From Luzula sylvatica (Eukaryota > Streptophyta > Magnoliopsida > Poales > Juncaceae), in the NCBI GenBank assembly GCA_946800325.1, contig OX326958.1, positions 8,256,001-8,320,000 on the forward strand: 64,000 nt of DNA, in the 5' to 3' direction. Position numbers and translations under genes: made by a program. The notes under the pieces are model-generated. The model had not been told where the DNA came from. It did not search any database and saw only the letters and a program-made list of their open reading frames with translations. Of the stretch, positions 10,764 through 21,165 are shown one piece after another. Position 1 is the stretch's first letter; each line of letters starts with the position of its first letter.

Positions 10764-13159
10764 GTACACCGTGGAAGATCAAAATTTTGAGACAATAATT
10801 AACACTGCTAATTCATCTCGAATATCAATTTTGAAGATCAAAATTACGACTCAACAAAAGACATAATAGAGATCTTCTATCAATACTATAAAAACTCCTT
10901 GGGTCAAGAAAGCAACTCAAACCACTTGTGGAACCCGAGTATGTTATACCCGCAAGCACATAATTTGGCTGAATTTCATCACTTAACCGCTCCTTTCTTA
11001 GAGGAAGAAATAAAAGGGATAATAATGAATATCCAAAGAGGAAAGTCCTCCGGACCCGACGGGCTATCTATTGAATTCGTAAGAAAATATTGGAATGAAA
11101 TGAAAGGTGACCTAATGCAAATTGTAAATGCGTTTCACCAAAACAAACTTAACCTCAAAATCTTAAACAAGGCATCTATCACATTAGTCCCGAAGAAAAC
11201 AACGGCCTCCAAACCACAAGACTATAGGCCTATTAGTGTGATTGCAATGCCAATCAAAATACTCACTAAGGCCTTAGCCGCAAGATTACAACCAATACTA
11301 TCAAATCTTATACACTCCAACCAAACGGCATTTATTAAAAAGAGATCAATAATAGACTCTTACGCCTTAGCAAAAGAGCTAACAAATTACTATGAGAAAA
11401 AAAAAATCCCCACTATTATACTAAAAATTGACTTCTCAAAAGCGTTCGATAACGTTTCGTGGGATTACCTAAATCGATTAATGCAAGGAAGAAAATTCCC
11501 AAATAAATGGCTATTGTGGATAAAAGAAATACTACACTCCTCTAACTCATCCATAAAGGCAAATGGGTCGAACTCGGCCTTTTTCGACCACAAAAAAGGA
11601 CTCCGTCAAGGAGATCCACTATCGCCATTGCTATTTGATCTAGCAGTAGACACCCTTCAACAAATATTTAGAGTCCTTGAACAAAAAATGGACAAAATAA
11701 CGAATTTCCATACCCCGGTTTTGCAATTTGCGGATGACACACTCATCTTTATCGAAGCAAACGCAAAAAACATTGAATGGGCATCAAAGGCCCTAGAATT
11801 ATTCAAAGAAATTTCGGGCCTCTCGATTAATTGGGAAAAAACAACCTTCTCAACGATCGCAATCCCACAAGATTATGATCGACAAATAATCTCCATCCTT
11901 AAATGCCCCAAAAAGAAACTACCAATAAAATATTTAGGGATATCCCTAACAAACAAAAAGCCTAAAAGGGAAAGTTTCATTCCTCTAATAAATAACATCC
12001 AACAAAGAATAGCGAGTTGGAAAGAAAAGTTATTGTCTTTTGGAGGAAGACTTGTCTTGATTCAAGCGACCCTAAATGCAATGCCCATTTATGCTATGCA
12101 AGCAATGAAAATGCCTATAGGAGTGGTAAAGGAAATTGAAAAGATGATAAGAAATTTCCTTTGGAATGGGGGGAAAGAGCATAAAGCGGGAAAAAACCTA
12201 GTAAATTGGGAAACGGTTTGCCTACCAAAAAGGAATGGAGGATTAGGCATTTCGAATATCCAACTCCAAAACAAGGCTCTACTCCAAAAATTCCTTTGAA
12301 AAATTGACAACTCCAAAGAAGATGCATGGAGTAAATGTCTCCTAGACCTATATGGAGTGCAAGACTCATGCCAATTACAAAACATCCCCGTATTAAAAAG
12401 ATCAACATTGATAAAAGAGTTAATAGCCGAGTTACCTTGCTATAATATGTCAACTCAAAGAAACGACGACTCTCAAATTAAATGGAAATGGACAAAAGAT
12501 GGAAACTTCACCGTCAAGTCCGCTTACCAATTCCTCGCAAACCCGGGAGTATCAAACGTATGGCAAAATATGATATGGAAAACTAGAGCCCCGTCAAAAG
12601 TAAGATTCTTCTTGTGGGTGACAATGCACAATAAACTAAACACCTCCGATAATTTACAAAAAAAGAATTGCCCGAATAACCCTATGTGCCCTCTATGTAA
12701 TGATAAGTTAGAAACGAGAGATCACTTATTTAACGAGTGCACGTACACTAAACAAACTTGGAATATCATCATGGCGCAATGTAAGCCGCCGGTACAAATA
12801 ATACCCCAAGCACAACCGTTCGAGAGTTGGGCACTATCAAGAAAAGGCCTCACTAAATCACACAAGAAAATATGGGACACATTATGGGCGGCACTAATAT
12901 GGAACATATGGAAGGAAAGAAACGCACGAATCTTCAAAAAAGAGGGTAAGCAACCCATATTGGTGGGACCGCTAATAATCGAAGAAACTCAAACGTGGTC
13001 CAAAATAACAAATTAGCAAAAATTGGAGCGGAAGATATCACAACTAAACACGACCTATTGTAGTGTATAATTCATTGTAATTTTACTTTTATTATTAATA
13101 CAAAACAAGGTAGCCTTTTGGCTTTCCTAATTCAAAAAAAAAAAAAAAACGTACACCGT
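10764..13159 (+). mobile_element. 5'-truncated L1-type LINE (element 1)
   Basis: The element runs from about 10773 to the end of a 16-base A tail at 13149. It is flanked by GTACACCGT (10764-10772 and 13151-13159; aaaYgtacaccgt if one mismatch is allowed). It keeps the reverse transcriptase and C-terminal part of ORF2, a short 3' UTR, and a terminal foldback around AGCCTTTTGGCT just before the tail. The endonuclease domain and ORF1 are lost, as usual for incomplete target-primed insertion. Confidence 0.88.
10812..13016 (+). pseudogene. LINE ORF2 remnant: reverse transcriptase and zf-RVT, one nonsense codon
   Basis: One frame stays open from 10812 to 13016 except for TGA at 12297-12299, where related LINE copies have Trp (KFL-stop-KIDNSK versus LLWQIDNNK at 31.7 kb). 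Landmarks in order: SSGPDGLS, the PKKTTASKPQDYRPIS block, LKIDFSKAFDNVSW with the first catalytic Asp, GLRQGDPLSPLLF, LQFADDTLIF with the catalytic Asp pair, INWEKT, then CPLCNDKLETRDHLFNEC of zf-RVT. No endonuclease. The first 30 codons may contain an additional small indel. Its closest relative in the window is the LINE at 30.4 kb. Confidence 0.88.
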
Positions 13160-14036
13160 TAAAATACACTAATTAACTTAGAATACCCGTTATGAACAAA
13201 TGTTGTGGAGGCCCAGTTAACTTTTTTTATTGGCCGACACAATTCCATTCTTTTTTGAATTCTTTGTTGCCAGCAAAGTTGGAACTTAAGAAAGTATTGG
13301 AGCAAATACTTGTGTTAATTGAAAGCTCAAAATCTAGTCTCAACATATACATTCAACTCATTTGACCATTCAATTAAATCCAATAGAAACTGGCCCTTAA
13401 ACTTAGCATCCACTATGAAAAGAACACAAGTTTCAAATCGCATAAGAACACAAGTATCATGAATATGATAGCATAACTCTTTAAACACTATTGCATAATG
13501 AACTAAATGGAAATATTTTGACACAAATACTAAAGAAAATATTCTTTCAAAAAAAATACTAAAGAAAATAATCTCAACGCTGAAAGGTCATCACTATGTT
13601 TGTCTTTGATGGAAATATTTTGACACAAATACTAAAGAAAATAATCTCAACGCTGAAAGGTCATCACTATGTTTGTCTTTAATGGAAATATTTTGATAGC
13701 ATAACTCTTTAAACTCTTTAAACAAGAGAAATTTTTTTAACGGTACCCAACAAACGATCGCTTGTCTTTGATGATACTCTATGTTTTACGTTTCATATTA
13801 CATTTCACTATATTTTGTAACTAAAAATAAAATAAAAATAAATAATACAATTTTGCCAATTAGTATTTATTGCCACTACATTTCATAATTTTCCGAGTGA
13901 ATCGGTGATCATGCACAAACATTCACACACTCCAGAATCTCATGATTCAATATTATGTTCAATGCATGCATATATTTTATGTCCGCCAATGTTATGTAAT
14001 GAAATAAGTTCAATGCATATATATTATGTCCCCCAA
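13160..14036. other. Non-coding, with a 74-bp tandem repeat
   Basis: Bases 13557-13704 hold two near-perfect copies of a unit beginning actaaagaaaataatctcaa, with a third partial copy before it. 'ttcaatgcat' to 'ccaat' is duplicated at 13957 and 14009. No gene seen. Confidence 0.6.
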
Positions 14037-14590
14037 TCTATATCTATACTTAGTACTAAAGTAAAACAATTTGCTGCCTCCACAATGAGTCACGTCGTCA
14101 GGGGCCTATTTGTAAAAAAAAAATTACATTTTGGTCCTTTTTTATACATTATGGTCCTTTTTTTAAAAAAATTTACGTTTTGGTCCTTTTTTTTTAAATT
14201 TCCGTCCTTTATATTTGCATTTTGGTCCTTCGAAGTTTTAAAATTTACATTTTGGTCCAGAGGCCTCAAATTGGTCCTCTTTTTTTAAAAAAAATTATAT
14301 TTTGCTCCTTTTTTTTTTACATTTTGGTCCTTTATATTTGCATTTTGGTCCTTCAAATCTATATCTATCTATACTTAGTACTAAAGTAGAACAATTTGCT
14401 GCCCCCACAATGAGCCACGTCGCCAGGGGCCTATTTGTAAAAAATAATATTTTTTTTTTACATTTTGGTTCTTTTTGTTTTACATTATGGTCCTTTTTTA
14501 AAAAACAAATTACGTTTTGGTCCTTTTTTTTACATTTTCGTCCTTTATATTTGCATTTTGGTCATTCGAAGTTTTAAAATTTACATGTTT
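14037..14590 (+). mobile_element. Two Helitron 5' termini in direct repeat
   Basis: At 14037 and 14358 the sequence reads A|TCTATATCTAT..ACTTAGTACTAAAG, the TC start after a host A that marks a Helitron 5' end. Each is followed by about 90 near-identical bases (acaatttgctgc ... ggggcctatttgtaaaa) and by repeated 'ttttggtcctttttt' blocks. No 3' terminus in the same orientation lies close by, so both look truncated, one nested beside the other. Confidence 0.5.
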
Positions 14591-14680
14591 TTTACATTAT
14601 TTATTTAAGTAGAATTAGCACGCGTGCGTTTGAACTAATTAATTTGATCATGACATATTTGCAAATATAATGATATCATA
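14590..14680 (-). mobile_element. Helitron subterminal fragment
   Basis: Similar to 35795-35885 (both have gtttaartagaatt, then cgtttraact, then ttgcaaatat). At 35.8 kb this stretch lies just inside a minus-strand Helitron 3' end; here the terminal hairpin is missing. Confidence 0.4.
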
Positions 14681-17364
14681 TCTCTCACTTTTTTTTTCAA
14701 TTATTTTGAAAGTATTTTTTGAAAAGAAAACCCGTAGACCAGGATAATCAAAAGTCTCTTGTAAGATACAAAGGATAAAATGAAATGAGGAATTTTTATG
14801 ATGATCTTGCTAGAAAAATTAAATGGATAATTTTCTATGATAATCTTGCTACAAAAAATTGAATTTAAATATAAAAATAGTTGTCTTTTCTAGCCTCACG
14901 TATCGACTTTTCCTCATGCTGTGATTTTTTTAAATCCTACAAAATAGTCAGAAATTTTAAAGAGAATTTGTAAATCTAAAAAAACAAAATATTATTAAGA
15001 GAATTATATGTGTCGTTGGATTTTGTAATTTTTTTTTTTTTTTTTTTGATAATTTTTTTGTGATATCTTTTAAATTAATAGAGGTGAAAGGATAAAATTA
15101 GATAGAGGAATTTTTATGATGATCTTGTAAGATAAATAGAGGTGAAAGTATTCAGAGAGGACATGACTTAATGTGAAATTATTTTTTCATCTATTGTTAT
15201 AAACATCTTGTTTCTAATTAGCTAACATAATTAAATTCCTAACGGTCATAAAATATTCAAAAATCTAATCTTAACGTTAAGAAATTCTTGCAAATCTAAT
15301 CTTAACGTTAATATTCGCATGTTATATGAAATGAACTCGGTCCACTGTTTAATGAGAGCACCTGAGGATGACATTGAGAATTGGTGTATATCTAAATTTA
15401 TATGCCGGGTTTATGGAATAATATCTTAGCACAGCCTCCGTCTTCATCTCTGCACATTCGTCCTCTCACAAACAAATCCCCTTTCTTCTCTCCTTCTCTC
15501 TTCTCTCGCACAAAATTTCTTCTCTCTTCTCTCCCACTAAAGAAATCCCTCCGTCCAGATAGTCACAACCAACTCCAAACTTCTCTTTCGTAGATTGTTC
15601 GATCAGAGACGAGAAGGGAAACTCGCAGGCCCAGCCCACTCAATATAATTCGGGGTTTTTTTTGCAACTCATGAAATTTTCAATAATTTGGATCTTTTCC
15701 GCAAATGATACAAATTTTAATTATTCGTATTTTTTTTTTGAGTGCAAAATTAGCCAGTTTTCATTAAGTACTCTCCCTTTTGCGTTCATGAAAAAATTTA
15801 CTCATTTGTTGCACGAAGAATCGAATTTAGAGAGAAATTGAATAAAGGAGTAGGGAAAGGGAAGAGTCTGGTAGTTCACATTTTGGCAAGTTGTCCTATA
15901 ATATAACATTCAAAGTTCAAAATTTTCACATACACCCTTCTATGTTTGAAAAGTTCAAAATTTTCACATTTATTTAGGTGCCAGTATCTATGCAAAGAAT
16001 CGATTGATTCAGTTTCGCTTCATTTCAAGACTCAAGAAAATGACGAAGAGAAGGCGAGTGGAAATTAACAGGCCAAAATAAATCATTTAGAAGTTTTGGA
16101 AATTTTATTTTGTTTACATGCGATTATGTACTGTTTGAGTTAAATGGTTTTAGAATCTCGAGTCTCAACATGGTGGTGCGTACTAGTTGCACCGAGACTG
16201 TGGGCAAGAATTAACAAAATATTAATGATGTCATTGTTATTTTTAAGAGAGCAATTTGTATTAAGAAAGTGATATCGAGTTAACATATAAAACAATTAAA
16301 TGTGTCATGTTATAGTGCAATAATCATAATTACGTAGATAACATAAAAGAACTTGAAAAATATATATTATGATATATATTTCCTTTTTACAACATGGATT
16401 GGGGTGTGACGCCAATCTTTCCGAATTCAAGTCTAAAGTGCAAAGTTCTCAAGTATGTTAAATGAATCTCGTCATTTTAATGATATTTTCTGTAAAATAT
16501 TTGTTTATGATTTATCATTTTACTGCAGCAGTTTATAGACTCGTTAGGGCGGATATTTGTCCTAGCAGAACTTTACTAGAAGTGTACTTTATCCGAATTG
16601 ATATTTTCTTTAAATATTAATACATTTTTTAAGGACTCATTATTTGTGTGGGTGGGTGGGTGGGGATCAGCATTTGGAAACAGTCTTCTTAATATTATAT
16701 CTTTAGTTTGTATATTAGTCAATAAAACAATATAATGAAATATTTTATACCATGTTTGATGAAAATAAAATTTTCATCAAATTCCAAATTTCTGTTTTTT
16801 CAAGGATTTATTTTTTCTTTAACAAATTTAGTGGCAAGTCTTATATAACTATAATAAAGTATATAATTAGGATATTTATGTAAGATGCAATGTTAATTTG
16901 ATTTAATGTGTATAATTAAAAGATAATATAAGTTAATTATTAATTATATTGTCTATAATTAAAAGACGATATAACTATAATAAAGTATATAATTTTTTTT
17001 TTAATGAATATAATTATGTTATTTGAAACATGCATTTTTTCTCTCCTCTATTCAAAAGAGAAATGATCAAGGAAAATAGGACTTGACTTGATTATTACTT
17101 GCAAGATGTTATCGGGTCAGATTCAACTTGAATCCGATCCGAATCATAGATTTCTCATATGAAATATCACAACTAATATCGCTTTGAACGAAGACCAGAT
17201 TTTAAATGTTACGGTTAAATAGATAATTAGACATAATTTTACATCACTTAAATAAATAAAAACATAAATAAGTTAAAACAAATTTTCAAACATGACTTGC
17301 TGTCATAAAAAAAGTAAAACCAAATTATATATAAAATAAATAAAATAAGTGTGTGTTTCATAGT
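14681..17364. other. AT-rich intergenic region
   Basis: No gene recognised. A CT-rich leader-like stretch at 15440-15600 has a 63-residue ORF with no resemblance. 'ggtgggtgggtgggg' at 16651-16665 could form a small G-quadruplex. The last 300 bp would hold the 3' UTR and terminator of the UTP25 gene; no clear AATAAA signal was singled out. Confidence 0.45.
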
Positions 17365-19204
17365 CTAAGAGAGAACAAACATATCTTTATCTGATGATAG
17401 CAAAGTTTTAGCCTTAGGTTTACCAACAATTCTTTCGAGCTGTAAAAGTATAAAAAAAAAAATACAAAAATATTATATACTGAAATTGAGAGAAAAATAT
17501 GGAATTCAAAGATTAGGTTGGAATCCACCTTAAGTACATCAAATTGAGAGAAAAGTACGCGGCAAGTATTGCTTCTTGATCCATCAAGCATATTAATTAT
17601 CTGAACAATAGCAATCAATTAATAATAATTAAACGGGGCTCAAAAAAAGGGAAAAAAATCATAAATTGATTCATTTAATGAAAATATTAATGAAGCTCGA
17701 AGAAGGGGAAAAAAATCATAAATTAATTGGATCAAGAAAACCAACCTCGCGGTAAAATTCATTTCTCTCAGGTAAGGAGTATATGATCAAATTCTGAATT
17801 CCACAAATCTGCAATTGTAAAATAACAGGGTGATACAACTCATTAATCACTAGAAATGTAATTTGGATATATTATTTTTCGTAAGTAGATCATATAAAAT
17901 TCAATAACAAATTATAACCTCGAATCTACCATAAAAATGAGCTCTTTCAGTGTAAAGCATAATTTTCTTCACATCTTGCTTAATCCTATTATGTACACGA
18001 GATATGTCACACTTTGTGGTGTATCTACAAAACAAATTAAAATTTGAAAATAATCTTCCAAAAGATAATATATATCCAAAAAAATTGAAAATTTTGAAAA
18101 ATAATATATATCCAAAAAAATTAAAGAAATGAGAATACTCTGTAAGAAAGCAGAAATTAGCATTTTGGGCCTTCAAAAAGTTACGAATTCGAACAAATTC
18201 AAGATACGAACTAATAAATAGCATAAATCCACCCTACAAAAAACCATAACAAGTAACAATTAAATCACACAAAAATATGGGAAATTAAGTATAATATATA
18301 TTACCTCAACGGAGTCGTTTATCTTTGGAAATACCTACATAAGACCAAAAAATAAAAATTTACAAGTTTAGATAACAATAATGTTTCATTTATTCATTTA
18401 TTTGCATGATGACCTTCTTACAGAAGTAATCAAAACGAGCATCATCAGCATCGACAATTGAGGTACGTCTAATTCGTTCATAAATCTAGAGAGAGAAAGA
18501 GAGAAATTAAAAAAAAATAGAAAAAAATTTAATGCGAATAATCAAAATAGGGATTAAAAAGAACTAACTTGTTGTACTGGAACAAGTATCTTAGAGACGA
18601 CACCTTTATATTCAGAAACAAGCTTAACCTGATTATAAAGTAACAAAAATACAAAACAAATTAAATATATTCAGACATATATTGATATGATATATTTTAT
18701 ACCTTTCCTTGATGATTAACGCATAGTTGATTAAACAAAGCATTTATATCTGTCACGAAAGTACAAAATTTTTATTTTCTATAATTTCAGAAATATCCTT
18801 AAATCAATATTAATTAGAGAATATATATATTATACCTGGAGTTAGATAAGAACCTAAAAGAATAGTTTGTCTATAAAATCGAGCTTGACCATCCAAGTAC
18901 CTAAACAATCATTTAAAATTATTTTAATACAAAAATAAACCTCTATTATTAATTCTAAAATTGAACGAAAAACAAACCATGGTCGAATGCGCATCATATC
19001 GGTTCCATGTTGTTTCGAGGGTGTTTTATTCAGATGCTCGAATATAGTCTTTACGTGGGCCCAGTTCTGACATGTGTATTATCATAAATCTCAATTAATT
19101 CAAGAACAAAAATATTTATTATCATAAATATTATCACCTGCATGGAGATCACGTCTGCGTGATCAACGACGACTACCTGAAAAAAAAATATTATACCGAC
19201 CTTT

Positions 19205-19265
<61 letters not shown>

Positions 19266-19602
19266 GAAGAACCAAAAAAATACCTCGATCGATGATAAAT
19301 AATCTACGTCCTTATCCTTCTCGTACTCGGCTTCTCCGATTTTCTAGTAAAAATTTACCATACAAATTATAATTATAATATAATTATAATTAATAATTAC
19401 CAAAAAAAAAAGGGTAAGAGCTTACTCTGACTATACGAAGAGGGGAGGCAACAATGATATCAGAAGAATAAAAATCACTATACAACTTGACGCTTCTCCT
19501 AAAACAGTAATTATATAAAATAATATTATAACTTAATATAGAGAGTAATTATATAAAATTACTACTTTGTGAACTTCAAACCAAGCATGAAATCATCATT
19601 AT
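17365..19602 (-). CDS. UTP25: UTP25/NOF1-like U3 snoRNP nucleolar protein, C-terminal half
   Basis: Fifteen exons on the minus strand, all with GT-AG sites and matching phases: 19602(gap)-19566, 19498-19426, 19343-19284, 19176-19138, 19066-18978, 18900-18836, 18749-18703, 18628-18569, 18485-18414, 18334-18305, 18233-18139, 18024-17919, 17808-17746, 17600-17529, 17439-17365 (TAG stop). They give about 327 residues. Landmarks: LYSDFYSSDIIVASPL, VVDHADVISMQNW, RPWYLDGQARFYRQT, SIVDADDARFDYF, FVRIRNFLKAQN, KKIMLYTERAHFYGRF, LIIYSLPERNEFYRE, LERIVGKPKAKTL. These fit UTP25 (Def; NOF1 in Arabidopsis), a helicase-like SSU-processome factor for 18S rRNA maturation in the nucleolus. No stop or frameshift is seen, so it is probably functional. 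The N-terminal half is hidden by, or lost at, the gap; nothing beyond 19803 continues it. Confidence 0.92.
19207..19262. repeat. (GA)n microsatellite in a UTP25 intron
   Basis: About 28 GA units lie in the intron between the exons at 19176-19138 and 19343-19284 (on the gene strand a CT run). It sits 30 bp from the acceptor, so it may serve as a long polypyrimidine tract. Confidence 0.9.
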
Positions 19603-19802
19603 NNNNNNNNNNNNNNNNNNNNNNNNNNNNNNNNNNNNNNNNNNNNNNNNNNNNNNNNNNNNNNNNNNNNNNNNNNNNNNNNNNNNNNNNNNNNNNNNNN
19701 NNNNNNNNNNNNNNNNNNNNNNNNNNNNNNNNNNNNNNNNNNNNNNNNNNNNNNNNNNNNNNNNNNNNNNNNNNNNNNNNNNNNNNNNNNNNNNNNNNNN
19801 NN
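19603..19802. other. Assembly gap (200 N)
   Basis: Exactly 200 N, interrupting an exon of the UTP25 gene (the coding sequence NDDFMLGLKFTK begins beside it). The round number suggests a placeholder, so the true distance is unknown. ORFs of X residues across it are artefacts. Confidence 0.95.
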
Positions 19803-20613
19803 TTTTGTCAACTATTAGATTAATTCTTGATTTTGCTTATTTGTGCCCTTCCCATCAGTTAACTGATGACGTGGCACCGTGACGTGAAATTTTTTAGTTA
19901 ATTTGAACGATAACGTGACAAAATAAAAAAATATTAAATTATACAAATAAATTGAATTTATTAACTCATTAAATTAAACCCAAATCCAATAATTATTAAT
20001 TAAACCAAACCCATAAGCCAAACCCATCTCTCTCAAACGAGCCCCCTCTCTCTCACGAGATCTCTCTCTCTCTCTCTCTCTCTCTGCAAAGAAAATCCGG
20101 GAAGCACACAACGTGCTCGATCAATTGACCGAAGACTAGACTACAAAGAAACCATCCATTCTTCCCTAGACCTTGAAGATATTCTCTCTCACGTACACAG
20201 AGTAAGCTACACAACCTTTGCTCCTCCAGAGCATGGGGCCGACCTGCCATTAAGACAAAGAGAAGGATCAGAGATTCCTCTCTCTCACGAGACCCCTTTC
20301 TCTCACACGAGATTCCTCTCTCTCCTCGTCGTCTTCTTCCTTTTACACCGGCGGAGAACCCAACTTGCTGAAAACAAAGACAAGAAAGAAGAAGGATCTG
20401 AGATTTTGTATATCGAGTCTAACAGTTCTGAAGTGGCGTTGGAGATGAACAAATCATGGTGATATATTAAATTTAGACTGTTTAATTAGATTATTTCTCT
20501 TTCGGCAAGGTGAAAAAAAAGTAAGAAAATTTAATAATCTGCTTAATTCCTTCTGGTCCCCTCTTTTAATAACCTTAATTAGAAGTTTGTTTGTCCTTTT
20601 AATTTTCAGAGAA
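19803..20613. other. Non-coding with CT-rich leader-like stretch
   Basis: CT-rich blocks (20027-20090, 20275-20340) with repeated 'ctctcacgaga' look like a plant 5' leader, but no convincing coding frame follows. 'gatgacgtggcac' at 19865 contains an ACGT core. Confidence 0.4.
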
Positions 20614-20904
20614 TTAAATGTTAACAAAATTCAAAAAAGTGGTCCCAAAAAAATCTAGATAAAATACCCTTTGTTGTTGTAGTCTTTTAATCTCCTCTTC
20701 TAAACATGAGATCTTGTTCTCTAGCTCATTTGTGTATGCCTTTCGATTTTTTATGAGTCTCTTCTGCTTCCTTTCCACGGCGATATCACACGTTCTTTGA
20801 GGCCCGTCTTCTCCTTTGAACTGTTTGGGAAGAGAAACGGTCCTCGCCATTAATGGAGGCGATACAATGTAAGCATTAGTGAAATCATGAAATGTTTGGA
20901 CCAT
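20614..20904 (-). pseudogene. Group-A bZIP (ABI5/FD-like) with deleted basic region
   Basis: Open frame of 96 residues starting at 20904. Residues 41-77 read VERKQKRLIKNR directly joined to KAYTNELENKIS and CLEEEIKRLQQQ. In group-A bZIPs about ten residues (ESAARSRARK region) sit between KNR and AYTNELE. Here they are missing in frame, removing the N-x7-R DNA-contact signature. A GT donor (agg|gtattt) near 20668 would end the exon; the rest of the zipper and any C-terminal motif were not found. Residues 1-40 resemble the linker before the bZIP only weakly. It could be a decaying gene, or a short protein able only to dimerise. A G-box lies 21 bp upstream of the ATG. Confidence 0.62.
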
Positions 20905-20924
20905 CCCGTGAGAGAGAGAGAGGA

Positions 20925-20930
20925 CACGTG
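20925..20930 (-). promoter_or_regulatory. G-box / ABRE-like CACGTG
   Basis: ggaCACGTGag lies 21-26 bp upstream of the bZIP-like ATG, in a GA-rich leader. G-boxes are the sites group-A bZIPs bind, so self-regulation of the ancestral gene is possible. With six bases, chance is also possible. Confidence 0.35.
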
Positions 20931-21079
20931 AGAGAGGGATGAAATTAATTATTGGGTTTGATTTAGTTAATGATTATTGGGTTTGGGGCTTAATTAAAGG
21001 ATTCACTTATATCTTTCCTATTCGTCTCCAGTTATGTTACGTACCATCGTCTCAAATTCCATTCTTTGTTAGCGGGACT

Positions 21080-21165
21080 GCTTATATAGCATGGTTGATG
21101 TATTTGGTAAACTTGTCAGCCGTACGATGCACCATAGACCGGGTGCAGGGTTGATTCCCACGGCT
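21080..21165 (+). mobile_element. Possible tRNA-derived SINE fragment
   Basis: An A-box-like 'tatagcatggttgatg' is followed about 50 bp on by a B-box-like 'gggttgattccc' (21148-21159) and 'acggc'. This is the layout of a SINE head. No A tail or target duplication was identified. Confidence 0.3.

Larger units (their letters stand above)
10604..13213. repeat. Inverted repeat pair bracketing a LINE insertion
   Basis: tccacaacatttgttcac at about 10603-10620 is found inverted at about 13194-13212 (one mismatch over 21 bp). With the LINE removed the two arms would be some 220 bp apart, the size of a MITE. No flanking target duplication was seen, so the nature of the host element is unclear. Confidence 0.35.

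Noticed and set aside
19569..19823. ORFs made of unknown residues
   Set aside because: They cross the N gap.
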